A stretch of DNA of 64,000 bases, taken from Streptomyces filamentosus (GTDB taxonomy: Bacteria > Actinomycetota > Actinomycetes > Streptomycetales > Streptomycetaceae). The stretch spans positions 310,001 to 374,000 of the forward strand of contig NZ_BNBE01000004.1 in the NCBI RefSeq assembly GCF_014654895.1, read 5' to 3'. This document shows positions 30,112 to 38,262 of the stretch, one piece after another. Numbering within the stretch: the first letter of the stretch is position 1; each line of letters starts with the position of its first letter. The notes under the pieces are model-generated. The model ran no database searches. It saw only the letters and a list, made by a program, of their open reading frames with translations, and was not told where the DNA came from. The position numbers were made by a program, and so were the translations under genes.

Positions 30112-31032
30112 GTGAGCACCGACTTCGAGAAGACGCCCGGCTGGCTGGACTGGTGTGCCGACCCGAGCCGGCCCGCGTACCGGCTCCCCCGGGGCGCCGT
30201 CGACGCGCACTGCCACGTCTTCGGGCCGGGCGGGGAGTTCCCGTACGCCCCCGAGCGCAAGTACACGCCCTGCGACGCGTCCAAGGAGCAGCTGTTCGCG
30301 CTCCGCGACCACCTCGGCTTCAGCCGCAACGTCGTCGTGCAGGCCACCTGCCACGGCGCCGACAACCGCGCCGTGGTCGACGCCCTGCGGGCCTCCGGCG
30401 GGCTGGCCCGGGGCGTGGCGACGCTGCGGCCCGACGTCACCGACGCCGAGGTGCGGGAGCTGCACGAGGCGGGGGTGCGCGGGGTGCGGTTCAACTTCGT
30501 CGCACGGCTGGTGGACGCGGCGCCGAAGCGGGACCTGCTCGACGTCGTCGAGAAGATCGCGCCGTACGGCTGGCACGTCGTCGTCTACTTCGAGGCCGCC
30601 GACCTCGCCGACCTGCGGGACTTCTTCCTGTCGATACCGGTGCCGCTGGTCGTCGACCACATGGGCCGGCCCGACACCGCGAAGGACCCGGACGGGCCCG
30701 ACTTCGAGACCTTCCTGGACTTCCTGCGGGCCAGGCCCGACATCTGGTGCAAGGTGACATGCCCGGAGCGGCTGACGACGAGCGGGCCGCCGGCCCTCGG
30801 CGGGGAGCGGGCGGCGTACCGCGACGTCGTGCCCTTCGCCCGGCGCGTCGTCGAGGAGTTCCCCGACCGGGTGCTGTGGGGCACCGACTGGCCGCACCCC
30901 AACCTCACCGACCACATGCCCGACGACGGGCTGCTCGTCGACTTCGTCCCGCACATCGCGCCGACGGCGGAACTGCGGCACAAGCTGCTCGTCGACAACC
31001 CGATGCGCCTGTACTGGCCCGACGCCGACTGA
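30112..31032 (+). CDS. ligI: 2-pyrone-4,6-dicarboxylate hydrolase
   Basis: 306 aa from the GTG at 30112, with GAGGAGG straddling the ligK stop. LigI belongs to the amidohydrolase superfamily but needs no metal. The motif VDAHCHVFGPGGEFPYAPER (residues 27-46), the VQATCHGADN block, VVDHMGRP and the LWGTDWPHPN Asp are all present. It opens the lactone 2-pyrone-4,6-dicarboxylate to 4-oxalomesaconate or its keto tautomer. The 10-bp gap to ligK indicates one operon. Confidence 0.92.
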   Translation: MSTDFEKTPGWLDWCADPSRPAYRLPRGAVDAHCHVFGPGGEFPYAPERKYTPCDASKEQLFALRDHLGFSRNVVVQATCHGADNRAVVDALRASGGLARGVATLRPDVTDAEVRELHEAGVRGVRFNFVARLVDAAPKRDLLDVVEKIAPYGWHVVVYFEAADLADLRDFFLSIPVPLVVDHMGRPDTAKDPDGPDFETFLDFLRARPDIWCKVTCPERLTTSGPPALGGERAAYRDVVPFARRVVEEFPDRVLWGTDWPHPNLTDHMPDDGLLVDFVPHIAPTAELRHKLLVDNPMRLYWPDAD

Positions 31033-31055
31033 CCCTCCCCCGATTGGAGCCCAGC

Positions 31056-32360
31056 ATGTCGCTGGACAAGACCTACAGGCTGGTGCCGGGGACGACGATC
31101 TTCGACTCCGAGCAGTCGGCCAAGGGCTACCACCTCAACCAGTTCTGCATGTCGCTGATGACGGCGGAGAACCGCGCGGCCTACCTCGCCGACGAGCGCG
31201 CCTACCTGGACGCGTGGCCGCTGCGGGAGGAGCAGAAGCGGGCGCTGCTCGACCGCGACCTCAACGCCGCGATGCGCGAGGGCGGGAACATCTACTTCCT
31301 CGCCAAGTGGGGCGCCACGCTGGGCTTCTCGTTCCAGCAGATGGCGGGCTCGATGACCGGCATGACCGAGGAGGAGTACCGCGCCATGATGGTGGGCGGC
31401 GGCCGCTCCGTCGAGGGCAACCGCATCGACCACGCCGTGCTCGAAGCGGCCCACGCGCCCGGGGAGCCCGCCGGACACGCCACCGTCACCGGCGCCGTCT
31501 TCACCTCGCACGTCCCCGCGATCGGCGCGGCCCTGGACCACGGAAAGACCGAAGAGCCCTACTGGCGGCCGGTCTTCGAGGGGTACGAGTACGCCAGGGC
31601 GTGGGAGCGGGACAACGTCCCCGACGTGGTCTTCCTGGTCTACAACGACCACGCCAGCGCCTTCGACCAGTCGCTGGTCCCGACCTTCGTGCTCGGCACC
31701 GGAGCCTCCTACCCCGTCGCCGACGAGGGGTACGGGCCCCGCCCCGTGCCGGCCGTCGAGGGCGATCCCGACTTCGCCGCGCACCTCGCGCACTCCCTCA
31801 TCCGGGACGACTTCGACCTCACCCTCGCCAACGAGATGGCCGTCGACCACGGACTGACCGTGCCGCTGTCGCTGATGTTCGGCGACGTCGAGAAGTGGCC
31901 CTGCAAGGTCGTCCCGTTCCACGTCAACGTGGTGCAGTACCCGGTCCCTTCCGGCGCCCGCTGCTTCGCCCTGGGCCAGGCCCTGCGCAGGGCCGTCGAG
32001 TCGTACGACCGGCCGCTGAAGGTGCAGGTGTGGGGCACCGGCGGGATGAGCCACCAGCTCCAGGGGCCGCGCGCCGGGCTGATCAACCGGGAGTGGGACA
32101 ACGCCTTCCTCGACCGGCTGGTCGCGGACCCCGCCGGGCTCGCCGAGGTCCCCCACCTGGAGTACGTGGAGGAGGCCGGCTCCGAGGGGATCGAGCTGGT
32201 CATGTGGCTGATCGCGCGCGGCGCGCTGAGCGACGTCGACGGATCCGGCGAGGTCGAGCTCAAGCACCGCTTCTACCATGTGCCGGCGTCCAACACCGCC
32301 GTCGGGCACCTGATCCTGGAAAACCGCCCCCGGGCCGAAGAGCCCGCCGAGAAGGAGTGA
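31056..32360 (+). CDS. ligAB: Protocatechuate 4,5-dioxygenase, fused alpha and beta subunits
   Basis: 434 aa. Residues 1-130 are a complete LigA-type alpha subunit (KGYHLNQFCMSLM, NIYFLAKWGATLGFSFQQMAG) and residues 140-425 a LigB-type extradiol catalytic subunit, joined by a linker with EAAHAPGEPAGH. Fe(II) ligands by position are H152 (FTSHVPAIG), H199 (YNDHAS) and E380 (or E377, SEGIEL); H265 (VDHG) and the likely base H333 (GGMSHQLQG) are kept. It cleaves protocatechuate to 4-carboxy-2-hydroxymuconate semialdehyde. In proteobacteria the subunits are separate; fused forms are known from Arthrobacter (PcmA). Confidence 0.92.
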   Translation: MSLDKTYRLVPGTTIFDSEQSAKGYHLNQFCMSLMTAENRAAYLADERAYLDAWPLREEQKRALLDRDLNAAMREGGNIYFLAKWGATLGFSFQQMAGSMTGMTEEEYRAMMVGGGRSVEGNRIDHAVLEAAHAPGEPAGHATVTGAVFTSHVPAIGAALDHGKTEEPYWRPVFEGYEYARAWERDNVPDVVFLVYNDHASAFDQSLVPTFVLGTGASYPVADEGYGPRPVPAVEGDPDFAAHLAHSLIRDDFDLTLANEMAVDHGLTVPLSLMFGDVEKWPCKVVPFHVNVVQYPVPSGARCFALGQALRRAVESYDRPLKVQVWGTGGMSHQLQGPRAGLINREWDNAFLDRLVADPAGLAEVPHLEYVEEAGSEGIELVMWLIARGALSDVDGSGEVELKHRFYHVPASNTAVGHLILENRPRAEEPAEKE

Positions 32361-32361
32361 C

Positions 32362-33354
32362 ATGACTGACGACCGGACCCTGCGGATCGCCCTGGCGGGC
32401 GGCGGTGCCTTCGGCGCCAAGCACGCGGCCGCGCTGAAGCGCATCGAGGGCGTCGAGGTCGCCGCCGTCGTGAGCAGCAGCCTCGAACGGGCGCGGAAGT
32501 TCGCCGCCGAACAGGGCGTCGGCCGCGCCGCCGCCTCCCTCGACGAGGTGCTGGCGATGGACGACGTCGACGCCGTCGTCCTGGCCACCCCCACCCAGCT
32601 GCACGCCTCGCAGACCCTGGCCTGCCTGGAGGCGGGCAAGCACGTGCAGGTGGAGATCCCCCTCGCCGACTCCCTCGGCGACGCCGAGGCGTGCCTGGCG
32701 GCGCAGGAGCGCACCGGGCTCGTCGCGATGGCGGGCCACACCCGCCGCTTCAACCCCAGCCACCAGTGGGTGAAGCGGCGGATCGACGCGGGCGAGTTCA
32801 CCGTCCAGCAGATGGACGTGCAGACGTACTTCTTCCGCAGGCAGAACCTCAACGCGCTCGGTGAGCCCCGCTCGTGGACCGACCACCTGCTGTGGCACCA
32901 CGCCGCGCACACCGTCGACCTCTTCGCGTACCAGACGGGGTCGCCGATCGTGCGGGCGAACGCGATCCAGGGGCCGGTCCACCCCGAGCTGGGCATCGCG
33001 ATGGACATGTCGATCCAGCTGGGCGCGGCGAACGGGGCGATCTGCACCCTGTCGCTGTCCTTCAACAACGACGGCCCGCTGGGCACGTTCTTCCGCTACA
33101 TCGGCGACACCGGCACCTATCTCGCCCGGTACGACGACCTGTTCACCGGCAAGGAGGAGCCGATCGACGTGAGCGGGGTCGACGTGTCGACGGACGGCAT
33201 CGAGCTCCAGGACCGCGAGTTCGTCGCCGCGATCCGCGAGGGCCGCGAGCCGAACTCCTCGATCGCCCAGGTGCTGGCCTGCTACCGCACGCTGGCCGGC
33301 CTGGAGGAGCAGCTGAACGCGGCCACGGCCCCGTGGCCTCCGCGCGCGGGCTGA
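32362..33354 (+). CDS. ligC: 4-carboxy-2-hydroxymuconate-6-semialdehyde dehydrogenase
   Basis: 330 aa, Gfo/Idh/MocA family, which is the family of LigC. Rossmann motif LAGGGAFGAKHAAALKRI at residues 8-25, the EIPLADS segment with GHTRRFNPSHQWVK, and WTDHLLWHHAAHTVDLFAYQ with the catalytic His region. It oxidises the hemiacetal form of the ring-cleavage product to 2-pyrone-4,6-dicarboxylate with NADP. It starts one base after the ligAB stop, so it is translationally coupled. Last gene of the operon, followed by a strong terminator. Confidence 0.9.
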   Translation: MTDDRTLRIALAGGGAFGAKHAAALKRIEGVEVAAVVSSSLERARKFAAEQGVGRAAASLDEVLAMDDVDAVVLATPTQLHASQTLACLEAGKHVQVEIPLADSLGDAEACLAAQERTGLVAMAGHTRRFNPSHQWVKRRIDAGEFTVQQMDVQTYFFRRQNLNALGEPRSWTDHLLWHHAAHTVDLFAYQTGSPIVRANAIQGPVHPELGIAMDMSIQLGAANGAICTLSLSFNNDGPLGTFFRYIGDTGTYLARYDDLFTGKEEPIDVSGVDVSTDGIELQDREFVAAIREGREPNSSIAQVLACYRTLAGLEEQLNAATAPWPPRAG

Positions 33355-33362
33355 GGGCGTGC

Positions 33363-33399
33363 CGGACCGGCCGGGGAGCGGGCGTCCCCGGCCGGTCCG
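33363..33399 (+). terminator. Terminator of the pobA-lig operon
   Basis: Perfect 15-bp arms (CGGACCGGCCGGGGA and its complement) with a seven-base loop, starting 9 bp after the ligC stop. Confidence 0.75.
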
Positions 33400-33495
33400 C
33401 TCAAATGACGCTCAAGTCGCTTGCCGGGAAGGTCCCGTGGGAGGCAGGGTCGGTCTCGCCATCGACCCATGGCGAGACACGGGGGGAACCACCAC

Positions 33496-34158
33496 ATGCG
33501 CAAGACCACGGAGCGGCGTGTCCTGACCCGGCTGACGGCGTGCGCCGCGGCCGTCCTGCTCGCGGGCACGGCCGCCTGCTCGGCCGACGGGGACACCCGG
33601 GCCGACGCGACCGCGCGGCCCGCCACGCCGACCGCCGCCTGCACCTACACCTGGTCCGGCGTCCAGCAGCGGGACGTCCTGACCGGCGTCGCGGAGGAGC
33701 AGGCCTTCGGCGAGGACGGCGGGAGGCTCACCCGGCCGCTGAAGCGGGTCCACAGCCCGTCCACCGGGGCGACGACGGAGACCGGGCCGGAAGCCGAGGC
33801 GAAGGACGTGCTGCTCTCGCTGGCCGCCCACCTCGAGGACACCGGCACGGAGGCCCCCTTCGACCGCGCCGCCTTCGTCCGGGCCGGCCGGCCCGCGCCG
33901 GCCCTCGACGGGAACACCACCGAGACCAGCGGGGCGGGCACCCTCGTCGCGTACGCCTTCGTGCGGCAGGTCACCGGCGACTACCGCCGCGCCTGTCCCG
34001 GCGGGAAGCCCTCCACGGGCAGCGCCACGAGCTGGACCACCGAGGGGTCGGGCGTCCTCGACTGCAAGGAGCCGTCGAGCACCTTCGACGAGGGCGAGCC
34101 GTCCCAGGAGGCGGCCCTCCGCTCCTGCCCTCCCGGCTCCCCCGCCGCCCGGTCCTGA
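33496..34158 (+). CDS. Secreted lipoprotein of unknown function
   Basis: 220 aa from the ATG at 33496. The N-terminus has an Arg-rich start (MRKTTERRVLTRL), a hydrophobic stretch and a Cys after LLAGTAAC, i.e. a lipoprotein signal with Cys at about residue 28. The mature part contains CTYTWSGVQQRDVL and further Cys residues that could form disulfides, and is rich in Thr, Glu and Asp. There is no recognised domain; SrpA/DUF-like actinobacterial lipoproteins are comparable in build. It lies between the lig terminator and a GNAT gene. Confidence 0.75.
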   Translation: MRKTTERRVLTRLTACAAAVLLAGTAACSADGDTRADATARPATPTAACTYTWSGVQQRDVLTGVAEEQAFGEDGGRLTRPLKRVHSPSTGATTETGPEAEAKDVLLSLAAHLEDTGTEAPFDRAAFVRAGRPAPALDGNTTETSGAGTLVAYAFVRQVTGDYRRACPGGKPSTGSATSWTTEGSGVLDCKEPSSTFDEGEPSQEAALRSCPPGSPAARS

Positions 34159-34195
34159 CCTACGGACCGACGGACCGACCGACAGGAGACCGCCC

Positions 34196-34681
34196 GTGCG
34201 CATCCGGCCCGCCGGCGCCCCCGACTCCGGCCTCCTCCTGCGCGTGCTGCTGGAGGCGTACAACTGGAACGGGGAGGAGCGGTTCACCGCCGCGGAACTC
34301 GCCGCCGATCCGTACGCGGCCCGCTACCTCGACGGGTGGCCCCGGCCCGGGGACTTCGGAGTGGTCGCCGAGGACGACGACGGAGAGCCGGTCGGCGCCG
34401 CCTGGGCGCGGACGCTGACCGCCGACGCGCCCGGCCACGGCTTCGTCGCCCCGGACGTCCCCGAGCTGACCATCGGCGTCCTGCCCGGCCACCGGGGCCG
34501 GGGCACCGGCCGGGCGCTCCTGGAGGCGCTGGTCCGGGCCGCCGCCGCACGGCCCGGACCGGTCGCGCGGCTCAGCCTGAGCGTCGAGGACGGCAACCCG
34601 GCCGTGCGGCTGTACGTCTCCCTGGGCTTCACCGCCGTGGGGCGCGACGGCGGTTCGGACACCATGGTGCTGGAGCTCTAG
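34196..34681 (+). CDS. GNAT family N-acetyltransferase
   Basis: 161 aa from a GTG with AGGAG eight bases upstream. Acetyl-CoA binding loop LPGHRGRGTGRALLEAL (Q/R-x-x-G-x-G/A form, about residues 97-113) and the C-terminal VRLYVSLGFTAVGRDGGSDTMVLEL strand are typical. The substrate is unknown. Its stop codon overlaps the stop of the convergent amidohydrolase in CTAG. Confidence 0.85.
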   Translation: MRIRPAGAPDSGLLLRVLLEAYNWNGEERFTAAELAADPYAARYLDGWPRPGDFGVVAEDDDGEPVGAAWARTLTADAPGHGFVAPDVPELTIGVLPGHRGRGTGRALLEALVRAAAARPGPVARLSLSVEDGNPAVRLYVSLGFTAVGRDGGSDTMVLEL

Positions 34682-36144
34682 ACGCCGGAGGCGTCCGGGA
34701 AGGAGCCGGGGAACAACTCCGCCGGGGTGCGGTGGCGGTGGTCGCGGTCCGCGTAGGCGGCCTTCATGCGGTCGAAGAGCCCCTGGGCCCGCGCGCTCCG
34801 GGCCGCCTCGTCGACGCCGGGGACGGCGCCGCCGCGCAGCACCGTCCGGCCGTCGATCACGACGGTGTCGACGTCCGCGCCCGAGGTGTTCATCAGGAGG
34901 GTGCGGACCGGGTCGTCGACCGGGCCGGTGCGGGGGGCGTCGAGACGGACGACGACCAGGTCGGCGAGGGCGCCGGGGGCGAGCCTGCCGAGGTCGTCGC
35001 GGCCCAGGGCGCGGGCGCCGCCGAGCGTCGCGGCCCGGTAGTAGTCGGCGGCGGCGCCCGCGTCCAGGCGGCCGGTGGTCAGCTTGGAGAGGTTGGTGCC
35101 GTAGTCCATGTTGCGGATCATGTCCGGCGGGAACGAGTCGGTGCCCATCGCGATGTTCACCCCGGCCGCGCGGTACCGGTCGAAGTCCTCCAGGGCCGCG
35201 CCGTACCGGACCATCGTGTGGGGGCAGTGGACGATCCCGGCGAGCGTGGCGAGGGCGTCGAGCTCGCCCGCGTACGGGGTGTCGACCTCGCTGTGGCCGC
35301 CGATGTACACGGCGTGCGGGACGAGGAGCCGCGGGCCGAGGAGCCCGGTCTCCTTCAGCAGGGCGAGGGGGGTGGTGCCGCGTTCGGCCAGGCGCCGCAG
35401 TTCGCCGGTGCCCTGTAGGCAGTGGAGCCGTACCGGGCAGTCCAGTTCGTCGGCGGCGCGGGCGGTGGCCCGCAGCAGGTCCGTCGTGAGGGTCTCGATG
35501 CGGCAGGGCAGCAGGGCGCCGCGGATCAGGCCGTCGTGCGCGCCGTCGAAGTCGCGGACGAAGCGGATCGCGTCGGCCAGGCCCTCCTCGCCGCGCTCGG
35601 GCCGCCAGTGGAGGGCGCGGGTCCCGTCGGCGTCGACGACGGGGACGGCCGAGCGGTAGCTGGGGCCGAGGTACGCGCGCAGTCCGAGGCGGGCGGCGGC
35701 GTCGGCGGTGGCCGCCAGGTCCTCGTAGGTCTCCGCCCACGCGGAGTGGGTCTCGGCGGCGATCGGCATCGCCGTGGTGATGCCGTTGCGGAGGAGCTGG
35801 GCCAGCGCGTACGCGCGGATGAACGCCCGCTCCTCGGCGTCGAACACGGCGACCGGCCCCCGGAGCGCGTACTCCCGCGACCACTCCAGGCCGCGGCCGT
35901 CGGCGTGCCAGGTGTCCAGCAGCGCGTGGTCGATGTCGGCGAGCGCGTCCAGGTCGACGAAACCCGGACCGACGAGCGCCTGCCCCGCGTCGACGACCTC
36001 GTCGCAGTCGGCGGGGTCGTGTCCGCGGCCGACGTGGACGATCCGGTTGCCCTCGTAGACGACCTGGCCGTCCCGGATCAGGACGTGGTCGTCGGTCCGG
36101 TGGTCGTAGCCGATCACGTGGCTCGCGGTGACGAGGGTGCGCAT
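34678..36144 (-). CDS. Amidohydrolase-family protein lacking the HxH metal motif
   Basis: 488 aa. Overall similarity is to the chlorohydrolase/cytosine-deaminase (TRZ/ATZ) branch: DGQVVYEGNRIVHVG at the start, GFVDLDAL at the first barrel strand, LHCLQGTGE (H241), VPHAVYIGG (H277), GIVHCPHTMVRYG and NIAMGTDSFPPDMI (D336). The first-strand HxH that should follow GFVD is replaced by D66-A67-L68, so two of the usual metal ligands are missing while the later His and Asp remain. It may bind one metal only or use a different chemistry. The racemase-like gene lies 146 bp upstream on the same strand. Confidence 0.75.
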   Translation of the reverse strand: MRTLVTASHVIGYDHRTDDHVLIRDGQVVYEGNRIVHVGRGHDPADCDEVVDAGQALVGPGFVDLDALADIDHALLDTWHADGRGLEWSREYALRGPVAVFDAEERAFIRAYALAQLLRNGITTAMPIAAETHSAWAETYEDLAATADAAARLGLRAYLGPSYRSAVPVVDADGTRALHWRPERGEEGLADAIRFVRDFDGAHDGLIRGALLPCRIETLTTDLLRATARAADELDCPVRLHCLQGTGELRRLAERGTTPLALLKETGLLGPRLLVPHAVYIGGHSEVDTPYAGELDALATLAGIVHCPHTMVRYGAALEDFDRYRAAGVNIAMGTDSFPPDMIRNMDYGTNLSKLTTGRLDAGAAADYYRAATLGGARALGRDDLGRLAPGALADLVVVRLDAPRTGPVDDPVRTLLMNTSGADVDTVVIDGRTVLRGGAVPGVDEAARSARAQGLFDRMKAAYADRDHRHRTPAELFPGSFPDASGV

Positions 36145-36290
36145 GCGGGGGCTCCCGTGGGGTGAGGGATCGATGGGCCGGGGGGGGGACGGGTCGGGGC
36201 GGTGGCCCGGGGGACGCACGGAGCGGGCCGGGGTCGTGCCCCGGAGGGCGTACGGGGCGGGTTCGCGAAGGGGTCCGCGGGCTCCGGGGG

Positions 36291-36959
36291 TCAGGACGTC
36301 AGCCGGGCCGCTTCCCTCGCGGCGGCGGGGACGGGGCCGAGGACCGGGACCGGGAAGCGGTCCCTGAGGGCTTCGGCGGCTTCGCCGAGGGGGCCGCCGC
36401 CGATGATCACGGCGTCGGCGCCGTCGTCCCGCACGCACGCCCGGACGGCCTCGGCGAGGCGTTCCGTCATCTCGTCCGGGGCGGCGGCCAGTCGGCGCGG
36501 GTCGCCGGGGGTGAGGCGGAGGCCGGTGTACTGCGCGGACCAGCCGAGGCGGGCGGCCCGCGCGTCGATCGCGGCGGCGAGGCCGGGGGTGGTGGTGGCG
36601 ATGCCGAACCTGCGGCCGTCCGCCCCCGCCTCCCGCATGGCGGCCTCGGCGAGGCCGACGACGGGGACGCGGAGCCGGGCGCGGAGCTCCTCGGCTGCGG
36701 GGTCCCCGAAGGCGCCGACGACGAGGGCGGCGACGCGGGTCCCGTCGGGTCCGGCGAGGAGCCGGTCCGCCGCGTCGAGGACACGGGGCACGGAGGCCCG
36801 CAGGTCCTCCTCGTCGACGAGCATCGGCGGCCCGGCGGCCACGGTGACGCCCCGGACCTCGTACCCGTCCTCCGGGCGCAGGGTGCGGCGGGCGATGGCG
36901 GCCATCATCGCGGTGGTGGCCCCGGCGGTGTTGGGGTTGACGAGGGCGACGAGGGTCAC
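36291..36959 (-). CDS. Asp/Glu/hydantoin racemase-family protein lacking both catalytic Cys
   Basis: 222 aa from the GTG at 36959. The family fold is clear: VNPNTAGATTAMMAAIAR at the start, FGDPAAEELRARLRVPVVGLAEAA, and RFGIATTTPGLAAAI. In hydantoin and Asp/Glu racemases the two catalytic Cys sit in ACFGDPG and LGCAGM. Here the sites read GAFGDPA (A83) and IGGGPL (G188), so neither Cys is present. A two-base racemisation is not expected; AMDase-type decarboxylation also needs one Cys. It is paired with the amidohydrolase that lacks HxH. Confidence 0.75.
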   Translation of the reverse strand: MTLVALVNPNTAGATTAMMAAIARRTLRPEDGYEVRGVTVAAGPPMLVDEEDLRASVPRVLDAADRLLAGPDGTRVAALVVGAFGDPAAEELRARLRVPVVGLAEAAMREAGADGRRFGIATTTPGLAAAIDARAARLGWSAQYTGLRLTPGDPRRLAAAPDEMTERLAEAVRACVRDDGADAVIIGGGPLGEAAEALRDRFPVPVLGPVPAAAREAARLTS

Positions 36960-37057
36960 GCGCCGCTCACCCCGCTCCGGGCGGAGCCGGCGTCCGCCTG
37001 GGGGGTTCGGGTGGGGAGGGCTTCCACGGGGATCCTTCTCGGCCGGGCACGACGCTC

Positions 37058-37261
37058 CGGAAGCACGGGGCTCCGCGGAGCGGACGACGGGTTTCGCGGT
37101 ACGAGGACGCGCCCCGCGGTACGGACGACGGGCCTCGCCGCACGCGGACGCGGGCCGCCGTACGGAGGACGGGCTCCGCCGTACGGAAACGCGCGCCGCC
37201 GCGCGGAAGACGCGCCCCGCCACGGAAGACGGGTTTCGACCTGCGGAATTCTGGTTTCGCC
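37058..37261. repeat. Tandem array of degenerate 20-21 bp repeats
   Basis: About ten units of the form CGGANGACGSGYYYCGCCGTA: for example 37081-37101, 37102-37121, 37122-37142, 37143-37162, 37163-37183, 37184-37203. The unit length alternates between 20 and 21 bp, so no reading frame is kept and a coding role is unlikely. It lies in the 639-bp gap between the racemase-like gene (-) and the ankyrin gene (+). Confidence 0.7.
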
Positions 37262-37598
37262 CCCGCGTCCCGTCAAGGACCCGGCGTCCCGGCGGCCGTA
37301 TCCACCGATCGGCCGACCCCCGCCTCCGCCGTCCGCCCGCGTCCTGTCGGCCGGCGGGCCGACCGTACGGGCTCCGCGGCGCGTCCAGGATGGAGGCGGG
37401 AGCGGGACGGCGCGAACGGCCTCCCCCTCTCGTCCTGTCCTTCCCGTCCTTCGTGAGGAGTGTCCGCGCGTGAAGCCGTTCCCGTGGCGCGCCCGGCTCC
37501 GTGCCGGCCTGCGGGGCGGGGTCGCGGTCTACGTGCGGGCGGGGTCGAGGACCGCCGTCCACGCGCTGTGCCGCCCGATCCTCCCGAGGAGAACCCCC
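37262..37598. other. Non-coding region upstream of the ankyrin gene
   Basis: GC-rich spacer with no credible gene. It contains two possible translation starts for the ankyrin protein, the GTGs at 37470 and 37599, each preceded by GAGGAG. No clear promoter is seen. Confidence 0.4.
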
Positions 37599-38201
37599 GT
37601 GCCCCCTGCCGATCTGAAGCTCCGGGCCGCCGTGCGGGCCGACGACGCCGGCGCGGTGCGCGCGGCCCTCGCCGGCGGCGCCGGTCCGGAACACCGCGAC
37701 GAGCACGGCCGGACCCCGCTGCTGATCGCCTCGGCGGAGGACCGCGTGGCGGCCGCCGCGGCGCTGGTCGCCGCCGGGGCGGACCCGAACGCGCGGGACG
37801 ACCGCGAGGACACGCCGTGGCTGGTCACCGGCGTGACCGGCAGCGTCGCCATGATGCGGGTGCTGCTCACGGCCGTCCCGGCCCCCGACGTCACGCTCAC
37901 CAACCGCTTCGGCGGGACCAGTCTCATCCCCGCCGCCGAACGCGGCCACGCCGACTACGTGCGGGCCGTGCTGCGGGCGACCGACATCGACGTCGACCAC
38001 GTCAACCGGCTCGGCTGGACCGCGCTCCTGGAGGCGGTGATCCTCGGCGGCGGCGGCCCCGCCCACCAGGAGGTCGTGGAACTGCTCATCAGCGCGGGCG
38101 CCGCTCCCCACCTCCCGGACCGCGACGGCGTCACCCCGCTCCGGCACGCGCGGCGCCGCGGTCTCGACGAGATCGCCGGGCTGCTCGCGGCCGTCCGCTG
38201 A
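37599..38201 (+). CDS. Ankyrin-repeat protein
   Basis: 200 aa from the GTG at 37599 (CCGAGGAGAA upstream). Four to five ankyrin units follow one another: DEHGRTPLLIASAEDRVAAAAALVAAGADPNARD, DTPWLVTGV, GGTSLIPAAERGHADYVRAVL, RLGWTALLEAVILGGGGP and DGVTPLRHARRRGLDEIAGLL. It is soluble and binds proteins. An alternative GTG at 37470 would add a 43-residue Arg-rich extension that does not look like a signal peptide. Ankyrin genes of this size in Streptomyces are often next to catalase or regulators, neither of which is here. Confidence 0.8.
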   Translation: MPPADLKLRAAVRADDAGAVRAALAGGAGPEHRDEHGRTPLLIASAEDRVAAAAALVAAGADPNARDDREDTPWLVTGVTGSVAMMRVLLTAVPAPDVTLTNRFGGTSLIPAAERGHADYVRAVLRATDIDVDHVNRLGWTALLEAVILGGGGPAHQEVVELLISAGAAPHLPDRDGVTPLRHARRRGLDEIAGLLAAVR

Positions 38202-38262
38202 CGCGGGGCCGGAAGGAGAGCGGAGGGGGCCGGAGGGGCCTGGACGCCAGGGGTCCGGGGCG

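Noticed and set aside
28359..33354. Gallate or syringate degradation operon
   Set aside because: LigJ, LigK and LigI also serve gallate routes, but pobA, a fused LigAB and LigC together indicate protocatechuate; no gallate dioxygenase (DesB/GalA) is seen.
37058..37261. CRISPR array
   Set aside because: The repeats are degenerate, have no unique spacers, and no cas gene is present in the window.
36162..37469. Plus-strand frame upstream of the ankyrin gene
   Set aside because: Arg/Gly-rich shadow of the racemase-like gene and of the repeat array; no signal, domain or ribosome site.
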